Source of the DNA: Glutamicibacter nicotianae
Lineage (GTDB): Bacteria; Actinomycetota; Actinomycetes; Actinomycetales; Micrococcaceae
Direction of reading: 5' to 3'
Assembly: GCF_006539525.1 (NCBI RefSeq)
Contig: NZ_BJNE01000014.1
Span: 38,532-102,531 of the forward strand
DNA: 64,000 nucleotides
Numbering within the stretch: position 1 is the stretch's first letter; every line of letters starts with the position of its first letter. Shown piece after piece: positions 42,605 through 52,073 of this stretch. The translations under genes were made by a program, and so were the position numbers. Below the pieces are notes generated by a model. It searched no databases, had not been told where the DNA came from, and saw only the letters and a list, made by a program, of their open reading frames with translations.

Positions 42605-45600
42605 ATGGTCCGCTATGAATTGCTTCTGGTTTCCCGAAGATTCCAGCATCCGAGACAATTCGAACTTGTCATGTCCGGGCGAATCTTGGGCGAGCAGCTC
42701 GCGGCGCTCCTGCAGCGGAACTTCCCGGACCATCGATGGTTTGCGGGAGCAACGCGGATAGAAGAATTGGAGACTCTGTCTGCTGCCGATCGCCTCGTGC
42801 TCCATGAACTGCCCCAGCCCGCTCTCGTCTCAGGCACCGCTGCTTCGCGCCTCAAGTTGCTAGTGCTTCGCGGCCCCGACGCTGGTGCCTGGATTCCGCT
42901 CACGAAGGGAGAGCATGCCATCGGACGAACTGCCCCGCTCTGGTTGGAAGATCCGCTGGTTTCCAGGAATCATGCGAAGGTCATCGTGACAGCACAGGGC
43001 TTGCACCTGCACGCGTGTGCCGAGCAAGAAATTGCCATGCCAGATGGAAGCCACCGCCAGTCCGTCGAGCTGGAGCAGGGATCACGCTTCCGGCTAGGCA
43101 ACACCGAATTCGCCGTAGGCGATCCATTAGCTGCCGACTCCGGTCATCTGGTCTCCTCCGAACAGTTGGAAATCCAGGCACCTTCAAAGCCCGAACTGTC
43201 CCGATTGATTGCATTGGCCTTAGCCGCATTTGTTCCGATCATTTCCGGCGTCTTGCTTGCCGTGGTTACCGGTTCAATGCTCTTCCTGGTCTTGAGCGGC
43301 GTTTCTGCCCTGATGGGGCTGGTACCTGCGGGTCAGCTGGTGGTGGAACGGCGTCGGTGGAAAAGCGAAATGCAAGAGCAGCGGGCGTCCGCGATCGCCG
43401 CAAGAACGAGATACTCCCCGGACCTTGGCGAAGCGTTCGTAGCTGGACTGGATGCTTCGTCTTTGGGCCTGTCCTGTAATCGGATACCACCCTTGGTTTG
43501 GGGCGAGGGCCTGTGGTCTCCCCAAGAATTCTCTCGTCCTTCTCCCACGGGCGTGCGCAAGATATTTCGAGGCCTCAGAAAGACGAAGACGGATGCGCCC
43601 TGGTTTGGTCCGGTGTTCTTCCCAAGCACCCCGGGCGTCTGGCAATTGAAGACTGTGCAAGGGCAAAGTGCGGGATCGATTCTCGCCGCAGTTCTTGCGC
43701 GTTACCTCCCGGCTATACATGCCGGCCAGCTACGGCTGGTGATCGATCCCAGTATTCGCTGTCTTCCTGCGTCATTGCTCTTGATGAACAACGTCTGCAT
43801 GTCCCATCTGTCCGATTCCGATGAATCGAGCTTCCTCAGGAAAGAGGAAGCCGGTCTGGCCACGCTGTACGTCACTGCCCAATCACCGCAGCCCATATCC
43901 GGCACACTGGTGCTGGGCATTTCGCCGGTACTGTCCGAGTCTGTGGAGAATTGGATTGTTCCAAGCCCCGTCTGTGCGCATTTGCCCGACGAACGGCTAG
44001 TTCTTCAGAGCCTGGGCACGCTGAGCCTCGCTCGGTTCGACAAGATGGTGCAGCAATATGTGCAGCTGCCTAAGAAAGCAGCAACAGAGAATCCAGACTC
44101 AAGGCCATCTGGCTCCCGGTGCCTACGCGCGCTTCTGGGTCTGGATGACCAGCAAGAGGACGTGTTCCTCGACCTTCACGAGGACGGTCCGCACGTACTG
44201 GTATGCGGCACGACCGGCTCGGGCAAGTCAGAAGCGCTCCGGCGCATCATCGCAGATTTTTCCTGCAACTATTCGCCGGCTCAGCTCGCTCTCGTGCTCA
44301 TTGATTTCAAGGGTGGAGCTGGGCTCGGTGTTTATGCAGGCTTGCCCCACGTCCAGCTCTTCGCAAGTGACCTTGATGAAGCCGCGGCTCAGCGTACGTT
44401 AGAGCAATTGGAGCATGAAGTGCATCGGCGCGAAGAGCTTTTGGCGGATCACGGTTGCAGCGACATTGCCGAATATCAAGATCTCGCTGAACCAGGCCCA
44501 GTCCTGCCTCGCTTGGTAGTCGTCATTGACGAATTCCGCGTCTTCATCGAAACCCTGCCTCAAGCCAGCGCCAGAATTGATCGCTTGGCTGCGGTAGGCC
44601 GGGCTCTCGGTATCCACCTGATTCTCAGTACGCAACGACCGGCTGGCGCCTTGACCGGGCAAACCAAGGCGAACTTGAACACGACAATCGCCTTGAGGGT
44701 CAACGACCCAGGCGAATCGATCGAACTGGTTGGCTCCGTCCAAGCATCCAAATTCCTCTTCCCTGGCCAGGCGATCATCAAGAGTGCTTCCAAGCCAACT
44801 CGGTGCCTGCAATTCCATCTGGCCATCGAGCCACCTCTGCACGGCGAATTATTCGAGCGGAATCGCCAAGATCTCACCTTGCTTCCCCTGTGCCAATTCG
44901 AGAAGAGCGTTGCATCAGCAACCGGAGATCCATTGCGCGACCATGCCTCCGAGCTTTCTTCACGATGGTCAGGTACGGAGCTGCCGGCATCCGGTTTTGC
45001 CCCGGCGTTGCCATTGCCATCAGAACCATGGCCTTCGCCGCCGACTTGGGAGGGGAAGGAGCGCGGGGCTATCTGCTGCGGTATTGCAGATAACCTGCAT
45101 CTGGCCCGGCTCGAGCCGCTGGTCCTCGACCCTGCCCGTTCACGATCAACGTTGATCTGCGGCCTGCCTGAAGCCGGTGCACGCACGCTATTTGCTTCCC
45201 TTGCCGATTCGACAAGAAAAATATTGTGCTTCGGTCCATCACCAGTTCCTGATGCCGCCAAGAACCTCAAAGTTGTCACCGGTGAAGATCCCTACGACTT
45301 CTTCGAAGCTGTCGACTTCGTGGAATCCATGCCGAAGGATCCGGCATTGATCATTCTTGTACATTCACTCACCCAGTTGCAGTCCAACATCCACCCCCAG
45401 CATTTTCAACGCTTGGATGAAGCACTCGGTACGCTACTGCGCTTCGGCGGGCCTGAATCGCCAATGGTTCTTTGTTCAGTCGACCGGGACCAGAATGCCT
45501 TGAAGTCCACTGGTCTTTGCACCGAGCAATGGTTTTTCCCATTCAACGCCACCGAGTCGTTGAAGATGATCTGGCCCAAGATTCCGGCCTGTTCTCCGCT

Positions 45601-46438
45601 GCCTGGCCGCGGAGTCAAACTAAGTTCCGGGCAACCGCCGCAAGTCTTCCAACTCACCCACGCACATTCGGCTGGCGTCGCCGATAGCGCCTGGCCGGTC
45701 CGGCCAACGGCCAGAGAGATCTTTGCAGGATCTGCGCTGCGCCCAGAAACTTTTCTGGGATTCTCGCCCTTTGATGGTGAAGCCGTGCCTCGACCAGCAG
45801 GGCAACTAGCCATTGTGCTCTGTCCCGATACGCTACAGCGCGGGCAGTTGAGCGATGTGCTCGCTGGGCGCTGGAACGCCATGCATATTTGCGGCTTGTC
45901 GGGCTTGGATCGGTTCGTCCGGGCTCTCGATGACGCCTCATCCGGGGACCGGCAGGAATTGCTCTGCGTCTACTTGGAAACCACTAGTGATTCGCGCCTG
46001 CCGGCGATCATTGAGGCGCTGAAGTCCAGAGGGATCGGTGTCGTGCTATTCGTTCCACCGTCCAACAGGATCGCCTACGACTTGGGAATGAGCGTCAACG
46101 GGCTAGATGATCGCCAGGTGATTGTTGTCGAAGCCCATCATCCGCAGGATCTTCAACCGATGAACTGGCCGCCGATCCACCCGGAGATTGACCAAGGGTT
46201 CAAGGATTATTGGGCCGCCATTATCTCTAAACGAGGCAACCCTCGTGTGATTCACATTCCGTACGAATTATCTGGCGGGCTTTCAGCGATTCGGCCGGTC
46301 TCCGAGGAAAGCGGTCGTCTTCGGGGCGAAGAGCATCACCACAGTAGTTCCCGCGATCACAATGGACAGGACCGCCGCGGCCGTCACCATCGGGATGTCG
46401 GAGCTCAGGAACGAAACGGAGAGGATGAGCTGGAATAG
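42605..46438 (+). CDS. FHA and FtsK/SpoIIIE-domain ATPase (EssC/EccC-like)
   Basis: 1277-aa protein. An N-terminal FHA domain (about 80-165; IGR...VSRNHAKV) is followed by two transmembrane helices (about 200-245) and an FtsK/SpoIIIE motor. This motor has Walker A GTTGSGKS (about 535-542), a Walker B strand (LVLIDFKGG) and VIDEF. A second motor-like module has a degenerate loop GLPEAGART (about 852) lacking the catalytic Lys. The layout matches type VII secretion coupling ATPases EssC/EccC, but no WXG100 or other T7SS genes lie nearby. AGGAGG precedes ATG 42605. The last 51 residues run antisense through the next gene. Confidence 0.82.
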   Translation: MVRYELLLVSRRFQHPRQFELVMSGRILGEQLAALLQRNFPDHRWFAGATRIEELETLSAADRLVLHELPQPALVSGTAASRLKLLVLRGPDAGAWIPLTKGEHAIGRTAPLWLEDPLVSRNHAKVIVTAQGLHLHACAEQEIAMPDGSHRQSVELEQGSRFRLGNTEFAVGDPLAADSGHLVSSEQLEIQAPSKPELSRLIALALAAFVPIISGVLLAVVTGSMLFLVLSGVSALMGLVPAGQLVVERRRWKSEMQEQRASAIAARTRYSPDLGEAFVAGLDASSLGLSCNRIPPLVWGEGLWSPQEFSRPSPTGVRKIFRGLRKTKTDAPWFGPVFFPSTPGVWQLKTVQGQSAGSILAAVLARYLPAIHAGQLRLVIDPSIRCLPASLLLMNNVCMSHLSDSDESSFLRKEEAGLATLYVTAQSPQPISGTLVLGISPVLSESVENWIVPSPVCAHLPDERLVLQSLGTLSLARFDKMVQQYVQLPKKAATENPDSRPSGSRCLRALLGLDDQQEDVFLDLHEDGPHVLVCGTTGSGKSEALRRIIADFSCNYSPAQLALVLIDFKGGAGLGVYAGLPHVQLFASDLDEAAAQRTLEQLEHEVHRREELLADHGCSDIAEYQDLAEPGPVLPRLVVVIDEFRVFIETLPQASARIDRLAAVGRALGIHLILSTQRPAGALTGQTKANLNTTIALRVNDPGESIELVGSVQASKFLFPGQAIIKSASKPTRCLQFHLAIEPPLHGELFERNRQDLTLLPLCQFEKSVASATGDPLRDHASELSSRWSGTELPASGFAPALPLPSEPWPSPPTWEGKERGAICCGIADNLHLARLEPLVLDPARSRSTLICGLPEAGARTLFASLADSTRKILCFGPSPVPDAAKNLKVVTGEDPYDFFEAVDFVESMPKDPALIILVHSLTQLQSNIHPQHFQRLDEALGTLLRFGGPESPMVLCSVDRDQNALKSTGLCTEQWFFPFNATESLKMIWPKIPACSPLPGRGVKLSSGQPPQVFQLTHAHSAGVADSAWPVRPTAREIFAGSALRPETFLGFSPFDGEAVPRPAGQLAIVLCPDTLQRGQLSDVLAGRWNAMHICGLSGLDRFVRALDDASSGDRQELLCVYLETTSDSRLPAIIEALKSRGIGVVLFVPPSNRIAYDLGMSVNGLDDRQVIVVEAHHPQDLQPMNWPPIHPEIDQGFKDYWAAIISKRGNPRVIHIPYELSGGLSAIRPVSEESGRLRGEEHHHSSSRDHNGQDRRGRHHRDVGAQERNGEDELE

Positions 46439-46696
46439 TTGCCAAACGATAATCGGAGCACGAGTGAACGCTTTTCCCTTGAAGAAGTTAATGGCAACCG
46501 AGCCGTGCCAAACAGCAAGCAGCAAGCAAAGAGCCAGCATGAATAGCTGCCCACCCATGTTGACTGTTCCATTGGCATCCAGGTTCAGCATGTAGCTGAT
46601 GGCGTACGCCAGGGTGGCCAGTGCTTCAATCAGGACCAGCGCGGCAACCACGAAAACACTGGTTGGGCGGGACGAGGTTGTATTTTCGTTGCTCAC
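46283..46696 (-). CDS. Four-helix membrane protein of unknown function
   Basis: 137-aa hydrophobic protein with about four transmembrane helices and polar termini. I do not recognise the family; the pattern resembles small actinobacterial membrane proteins often annotated without function. A GTG start at 46694-46696 (VSNENTTSS) is proposed; an in-frame start at 46768 would add a 24-residue cysteine-rich leader. The 3' part overlaps the convergent FHA-FtsK gene by 156 bp. Confidence 0.65.
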   Translation of the reverse strand: MSNENTTSSRPTSVFVVAALVLIEALATLAYAISYMLNLDANGTVNMGGQLFMLALCLLLAVWHGSVAINFFKGKAFTRAPIIVWQLFQLILSVSFLSSDIPMVTAAAVLSIVIAGTTVVMLFAPKTTAFLGDRPNR

Positions 46697-47052
46697 ATCA
46701 ACAATTTTCGTTGACCTTCTACAGGAACTCAAACCGCAACAATTGACTTTCGCTGTTGTTCGCACCACACCACCGATAACTAGCGGATCCAGGTGCCAAA
46801 TGCCATGTGAGAAAGCCCTCAGGCATTCAGCAACTTTTCACTTCCGTGACTCTTGTTTACTTCCGCGTTACATGAAAACCTTATGTGGTTGGTTAAACGA
46901 AGTGCCCGAATGGACTTCACCGACCTTTCGAAACGCCAGAAGTTAACCACTAGGCAACCAGGAATTCATTTCACTCCTAGGTCATTGTTGCCTGTGTGTT
47001 GATTGCCGTTGGCGTTTCAGACCCTCTCAGATTTCAAGGAGCATCAATAAGC
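46697..47052. other. Regulatory region upstream of whiB
   Basis: 356 bp without a gene. It contains the divergent promoter zone for whiB and the membrane protein. A loose dyad (GGCAAC at 46953-46958 and GTTGCC at 46987-46992, enclosing AGGA/TCCT) lies about 60 bp upstream of whiB. AAGGAG at 47037-47042 is the whiB ribosome-binding site. No CRP-type site was recognised. Confidence 0.4.
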
Positions 47053-47301
47053 ATGGATTGGCGTAGCCGCGCGGCGTGTCTGGAAAAGGACCCGGAACTG
47101 TTTTTCCCAGTGGGAAACACCGGTCCGGCCCTGTTGCAGATCGAAGAGGCCAAGAGCGTCTGCCGTCGATGTGAAGTAACCGAAACCTGCCTGCAGTGGG
47201 CCATTGAGTCCGGCCAGGACGCAGGGGTATGGGGCGGCATGAGCGAAGATGAGCGCCGTGCCTTGAAGCGTCGCGCAGCACGAGCTCGCCGCGCTTCCTA
47301 A
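47053..47301 (+). CDS. whiB: WhiB-family [4Fe-4S] transcription factor (WhiB1-like)
   Basis: 82-aa iron-sulfur regulator. Cluster ligands Cys9, Cys37, Cys40 and Cys46 fit the C-x(n)-C-x2-C-x5-C pattern, followed by the G-V-W-G-G turn (58-62) and a basic C-terminal tail. The sequence is very like WhiB1 (DPELFFPVGNTGPALLQIEEAK). WhiB1 binds the housekeeping sigma factor and responds to nitric oxide. Translation from ATG 47053 with AAGGAG ten bases upstream. Confidence 0.95.
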   Translation: MDWRSRAACLEKDPELFFPVGNTGPALLQIEEAKSVCRRCEVTETCLQWAIESGQDAGVWGGMSEDERRALKRRAARARRAS

Positions 47302-47503
47302 TTGAGCTGCGCTCGAGGTAATTCTCGCAACCCGAGACGCTATACGAAATCCGCCAGCGGTCAACACCACTGGCGGATTTCGAGTTTAAACGGCAAATTG
47401 TCAGCTCACCTAGGTACATTAAAAGTAGTATTCATGTTCGAAAGGATCCGTTAGTGACTCTGGCCCGCTTCGCGCGCACCGTTCAGGCAGGTGCGTCCGC
47501 AAA

Positions 47504-49720
47504 ATGAGCCCGGCCCTGACCGACCCGAACCTGGGCAAGACGCTGGATGGCCGCTACCGGCTCGACCATCTGCTCGCTCTGGGTGGCATGTCACGGATCT
47601 ACCGCAGCATGGACAAGCGGTTGCACCGAGCCGTTGTCGTGAAGATCTTGAATGACAACTTCGCCAGCGAGTCCACGGTTCGTGAACGATTCGAATCTGA
47701 AGCTGTCATCGCCGCGAATATCACCCATCCGAATGTGGTTTCAATCCGAGATCACAACGTGAGCGACAATCTGGTGTACCTCGTGATGGAATATGTTCGC
47801 GGGCGCAATCTCGAACAGGTCATAGAGGAACGCGGGCGTTTTACACCGCGCCAGGCCCTCAGCGTCCTTGAGCAGATTTGCCGCGGTCTCAGCGCCGCGC
47901 ACAGCGAGGGCATCATCCACCGGGACATGAAACCGGCCAACGTGCTGCTCTCCGATACCGGTGAAGTCAAAGTCACCGACTTCGGCTTGGCCCGTGCCGC
48001 GAGCGCCCATACCCAGTCGGCGACGCTCGTGGCAACGCTGTCCCATGTTTCTCCTGAACTGGTTTCAGGCTCGCCAGCCGATTCGCGCAGCGACATCTAT
48101 GCCCTGGGCATCATGATCTATCAGATGCTGACGGGGCAATTGCCGTATACCGAAACCAATGCAGCCGCATTGATGAAACATCATCTGGACTCCCCCATGC
48201 CCCCGCCCTCGGACCTGGTTCCCGATTTGGCCGAAGATCTCGATGAACTCGTTCGATGGTGCACCGAGAAGGATCCGGAAAAGCGTCCGCAGGATGCCTC
48301 ATTGCTGCTGGAGGAGATCATCCAGATCCGCTCCACGCTCAGCGATGCGCAATTGGATGTCGGTGCCGAGGCTCTCGGCGGGATCGAAGATCTCGCACCG
48401 CAAGCATTCGCGCAGATGCCTACGACGCTGCAGCAGCGCCTTGATGCGATGCAGCGCGAGCGCGAGGAAGAACGTGAACAGCTGTGGCTGGAGCGGAACG
48501 CTGCACAGCAAGAGGCCGGCTACGAACTAGATGATGCTCCAGCCGATCCTGATCGTACGACGGTCATTGCCGCCGCCGATGCCACCGAGGTCCTGGACCT
48601 TCGCGACGCGCAAGCCACCTTGGCCCCGCCTCGTGCGGCTGATCCCGGCTCGGATCCTGGAATTGCCGCGACGTCGGTGTACTCCCGTGGCGATGAGTTG
48701 GAATCAACCGAAGAACATGGCGAAGCCGATGAAGCTCCGCTGTCGGTCCGTGGCCAGAAGCGTGCGCAGAAGCAAGCCGCAAGGAAGTGGCGCAAGGAAG
48801 CCCAGGTGCCCACCCACAGTTTGCGCCAGCCGCGCACCGGAACGCAGAGGTTCGTCATCACGCTGATGTGGATCCTCGTCGTCGCTCTGGTGGCCGGCGC
48901 AGGATGGTTCTTCGGCCGCGGCCCCGGAACAATTATCCGCATCCCGTCATTGACCGGAATGCTCCAGTCCCAGGCAGTTGCGCAGATGGACGGCCAAGGC
49001 GTTCCCGTTCGCATAGGCACCGCCTACGACGATGAGATCGCCATCGGCCGGGTGGTGGATTCGCAACCTGGAACCGGCGAAAACATCATGAAGTTCCAGG
49101 GAATCGACCTGATCGTTTCACAAGGGCCGCAGCTTTTTGCGGTTCCGGATGTTGCCGGGAAAACCCTTGAGCAGGCCACCACGGCCCTGGCCGAGGTCGG
49201 CTTCGAGGACATTAAGACCACCGAAGCCTACTCGGAATCGGTCAAGGAGGGCGAAGTCATCAGTTCCACCCCGGCCGCCGGCGAGAAATTGCCGAGGAAG
49301 AACATCATCACCCTTGCCATTTCAAAGGGACATGCTCCGGTCAGCGTTCCCTCGGTCATCGGCCTTGGCAAGGAGGCGGCCAAGGAGAAGCTTGAGGCGG
49401 TTGGCCTGGAGCTTGAGGCAGGTGAAGCCGTCCATTCCTCGACGGTCGAAAACGACCTCATCGCACTCCAGGATCCAGCTCAGGGCACCGTCCCATATGG
49501 CAGCACCGTGACGGTAAATCTTTCGCAAGGACCGGAGTACGTCCAGATCCCGTCCGTGATTGGCATGGGCGTGGAAGAAGCCGTCACGACGCTGGAATCC
49601 GCCGGTTTTACCGTCAAGACCCATGATGTCTTTGGCGGTTTCGGCCAAACCGTGCGCATGCAATCTCCGCTGCACCAGCAAGCCGTGCGCGGCAGCGAGA
49701 TCAGCATCTACGCTTTCTAG
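47504..49720 (+). CDS. Ser/Thr protein kinase with four PASTA domains
   Basis: 738-aa membrane kinase. Cytoplasmic kinase domain (about 15-285): catalytic Lys47, HRDMKPAN loop (139-146) with Asp141, DFG, and an activation loop leading to V-S-P-E. After an acidic juxtamembrane stretch (about 290-445), one transmembrane helix (about 449-472) precedes four extracellular PASTA repeats that bind peptidoglycan or lipid II. The PknB-type layout implies cell-wall sensing and phosphorylation of FHA-binding targets. Located next to the DAHP synthase gene, as the pknL-aroG region of mycobacteria, though PknL itself lacks PASTA domains. Confidence 0.95.
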   Translation: MSPALTDPNLGKTLDGRYRLDHLLALGGMSRIYRSMDKRLHRAVVVKILNDNFASESTVRERFESEAVIAANITHPNVVSIRDHNVSDNLVYLVMEYVRGRNLEQVIEERGRFTPRQALSVLEQICRGLSAAHSEGIIHRDMKPANVLLSDTGEVKVTDFGLARAASAHTQSATLVATLSHVSPELVSGSPADSRSDIYALGIMIYQMLTGQLPYTETNAAALMKHHLDSPMPPPSDLVPDLAEDLDELVRWCTEKDPEKRPQDASLLLEEIIQIRSTLSDAQLDVGAEALGGIEDLAPQAFAQMPTTLQQRLDAMQREREEEREQLWLERNAAQQEAGYELDDAPADPDRTTVIAAADATEVLDLRDAQATLAPPRAADPGSDPGIAATSVYSRGDELESTEEHGEADEAPLSVRGQKRAQKQAARKWRKEAQVPTHSLRQPRTGTQRFVITLMWILVVALVAGAGWFFGRGPGTIIRIPSLTGMLQSQAVAQMDGQGVPVRIGTAYDDEIAIGRVVDSQPGTGENIMKFQGIDLIVSQGPQLFAVPDVAGKTLEQATTALAEVGFEDIKTTEAYSESVKEGEVISSTPAAGEKLPRKNIITLAISKGHAPVSVPSVIGLGKEAAKEKLEAVGLELEAGEAVHSSTVENDLIALQDPAQGTVPYGSTVTVNLSQGPEYVQIPSVIGMGVEEAVTTLESAGFTVKTHDVFGGFGQTVRMQSPLHQQAVRGSEISIYAF

Positions 49721-49750
49721 GGCCGTTGGCGCTTCCAGTTCACAAAAAAA

Positions 49751-49781
49751 TAATCCGGTTCCCGCTTGGGGAACCGGATTA
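49751..49781. terminator. Terminator between PASTA kinase and DAHP synthase genes
   Basis: A perfect 13-bp stem (49751-49763 with 49769-49781) with a 5-nt loop and A7 on the left (49744-49750), giving a minus-strand U-run; TTTT lies on the right. Works for both convergent genes. Confidence 0.88.
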
Positions 49782-49793
49782 CTTTTCTAGCTG

Positions 49794-51197
49794 CTAGCGA
49801 TTGCGGCTGCGGCTCTGCAGTGCCGAGGAGACCAGGAAGGCCATTTCCAGGGACTGGCGGTGGTTCAGCCGCGGGTCGCACAGCGACTCATACAGCGAAT
49901 CGAAGTCTTCCTCGCGGATCGGATCCGCGCCGCCGAGGCACTCAGCAACATCGTCGCCGGTCATCTCCACGTGCAGACCGCCCGGGAAGGTGCCCAGCGA
50001 GTCGTGCACCTCGAAGAAGCCGCGGACTTCGTCCATGACGTCTTCGAAGTTGCGGGTCTTGTAGCCGTTCTGGCTGGTGACCGTGTTGCCGTGCATTGGG
50101 TCGGTAACCCACAGCACCTGTGCTCCTGATGCAGTGACCTTCTCCACCAGGTTCGGCAGCTTCTCGCGGATGTTCTTCGCACCCATGCGGGTGATGAAGG
50201 TCAGTCGGCCCGGCTCGCGGTTCGGATCGAGCTTGTCGATCAGCGCCAAAACGTCCTCTGGATCCGTGGTTGGGCCCAGCTTCACGCCGATTGGGTTGCG
50301 CACCCGCGAGAGGAAATCAACGTGGGCGTGGTCCAGCTGGCGGGTGCGTTCGCCGATCCACAGGAAGTGGCCCGAGGTCGCGTACGGCAGGCCGGTGCGG
50401 GAGTCGGTACGGGTCAGCGCACGCTCGTAGTCCAGCAGCAAGGCTTCGTGGGAAGCGAAGAACTCGGTGCGCTTGAGCGCCTCGAAGTCTGCTCCGCAGG
50501 CATCCATGAAGCGGATGGCCGAGTCGATTTCCCCGGCCAGCTGCTCGTAGGCGGAGTGCGCCGGATTGGCCATGAAGCCGCTGTTCCAAGAGTGCACGCT
50601 GCGCAGGTCGGCGAATCCGCCCTGGGTGAAGGCGCGGATCAGGTTCAACGTCGCAGATGAGGTGTTGTAGGCCTGCACCATGCGCTTTGGATCGTGGGCA
50701 CGCGACTCCGGCGTGAAATCGAAGCCGTTGACGATGTCGCCGCGGAATGCCGGCAAAGTTACACCATCTCGGGTTTCGTCATTCGAGGAGCGCGGCTTGG
50801 CGAACTGGCCAGCCATGCGCCCCATCTTGATGACCGGCATCGAGGCGCCATAGGTCAGCACGACGGCCATCTGCAAGATGGTGCGCACACGCGAGGAAAT
50901 CTTGTCTGCGGTCGCGTCGGCAAAGGTTTCGGCGCAGTCGCCTCCCTGCAGCAAGAAGGCCTTGCCTTGGGCCGCCGCGGCCAGGCGTTCGCGCAATACG
51001 TCGACTTCGCCGGCAAATACCAGTGGCGGACGCGAACCCAATTCCTTGATGGAGGACTGATAGTCCTTGTGCTCACGCCAGGTCGGCTGCTGGGCAATTG
51101 GCAGTTCACGCCACAAATCTAGTTGCGGATCGGTGGCGGGGCCGGCTACAGAGGAGCCGGGCAATGGGGTTCGGTTTTCTTCGCTCACCTTGCCCAT
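49794..51197 (-). CDS. aroG: DAHP synthase, class II
   Basis: 467-aa enzyme that condenses phosphoenolpyruvate and erythrose 4-phosphate in the first step of the shikimate pathway. It matches the plant/actinobacterial class II family: GGDCAETF, KMGRMAGQFAKPRS, SHEALLLDYE, KLGPTTDPE and the metal-binding CDPRLN near the end. ATG at 51195-51197 (MGKVSEENRT) is used; the next in-frame GTG lies 9 bp inside. Another shikimate enzyme, AroA, lies 28 kb away. Confidence 0.95.
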   Translation of the reverse strand: MGKVSEENRTPLPGSSVAGPATDPQLDLWRELPIAQQPTWREHKDYQSSIKELGSRPPLVFAGEVDVLRERLAAAAQGKAFLLQGGDCAETFADATADKISSRVRTILQMAVVLTYGASMPVIKMGRMAGQFAKPRSSNDETRDGVTLPAFRGDIVNGFDFTPESRAHDPKRMVQAYNTSSATLNLIRAFTQGGFADLRSVHSWNSGFMANPAHSAYEQLAGEIDSAIRFMDACGADFEALKRTEFFASHEALLLDYERALTRTDSRTGLPYATSGHFLWIGERTRQLDHAHVDFLSRVRNPIGVKLGPTTDPEDVLALIDKLDPNREPGRLTFITRMGAKNIREKLPNLVEKVTASGAQVLWVTDPMHGNTVTSQNGYKTRNFEDVMDEVRGFFEVHDSLGTFPGGLHVEMTGDDVAECLGGADPIREEDFDSLYESLCDPRLNHRQSLEMAFLVSSALQSRSRNR

Positions 51198-51268
51198 TCT
51201 ACGTGGCGTGGGCTCAAAGCACCGCGACGAATGTAACAACAAGCCGTAACACTGCCGCTGGTGCGCTG

Positions 51269-51940
51269 CTACTTCTTCGCTTTGCGCGGTGCGTAGATAT
51301 CAACGTAGCTCTGGCCTGAGAGGACATTGATCGCCTTGCGGATTTCGTCGGCGCAGGCACGGAGCGTTTCGGGGTTCGATGGCTGGCCGCCCAGGTGCTC
51401 GAAGGTCAGCGGCTTGCCGATCTTGATGCCGACCTTTCCCGGATGAGGCAGGCTCTGGCCGATGGGCTGCACCTTGTCGGTACCGATCATCGCAATCGGT
51501 ATCACCGGTGCGCCGGTCTCCAAGGCGAGCTTGGCGACACCGAGCTTGGCCCGGTACAACCGGCCATCCGGAGAACGCGTCCCTTCGGGATAGATGCCCA
51601 GCACCTGTCCCTGCTCCAGCGCCTTCTTGGCGCTGGCCAGCGAGGCCGCCGATTTCTGCCCGCCCGACCGGTCCATGGGCAGCTGGTTGATGTTGCGGAA
51701 GAACCACGCGGTGATCCTGCCTTTGATGCCGGTGCCATTGAAGTACTCGTCCTTGGCCAGGAAGATGACGGTGCGGTCCAACGCAGCGGGGAGGAACACC
51801 GAGTCGCACACCGACAAGTGATTCGAAGCCAGGATTGCCGCGCCGGTTTCCGGCACATTGCCGATGCCCTGGATCTTGACGCGGAAGAAAATTCGGATAA
51901 TTGGCCGGACAGCGAAACGCTTGAGGAAGTCGTACAGCAC
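51269..51940 (-). CDS. 1-Acyl-sn-glycerol-3-phosphate acyltransferase (PlsC-like)
   Basis: 223-aa membrane-associated acyltransferase of phospholipid synthesis. The catalytic H-x4-D motif is NHLSVCD, and the substrate motif is Y-P-E-G-T-R. GTG at 51938-51940 is proposed (VLYDFLKRF) because the upstream part is arginine-rich and unlike the family; the frame remains open to 52024, so the N-terminus is unsure. Confidence 0.88.
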   Translation of the reverse strand: MLYDFLKRFAVRPIIRIFFRVKIQGIGNVPETGAAILASNHLSVCDSVFLPAALDRTVIFLAKDEYFNGTGIKGRITAWFFRNINQLPMDRSGGQKSAASLASAKKALEQGQVLGIYPEGTRSPDGRLYRAKLGVAKLALETGAPVIPIAMIGTDKVQPIGQSLPHPGKVGIKIGKPLTFEHLGGQPSNPETLRACADEIRKAINVLSGQSYVDIYAPRKAKK

Positions 51941-52073
51941 GGCGGGAAAAGTCCTTCTTCTAGTTAACCAGCTACGCGGGAAGAGAAACCGCGACCTTGC
52001 TGGTCGAAGCGCACTCCGCACCATTCAATTGTGCACTACGCTCGGAGGTGTAGGCAGAATTCGGGAGGGTACC

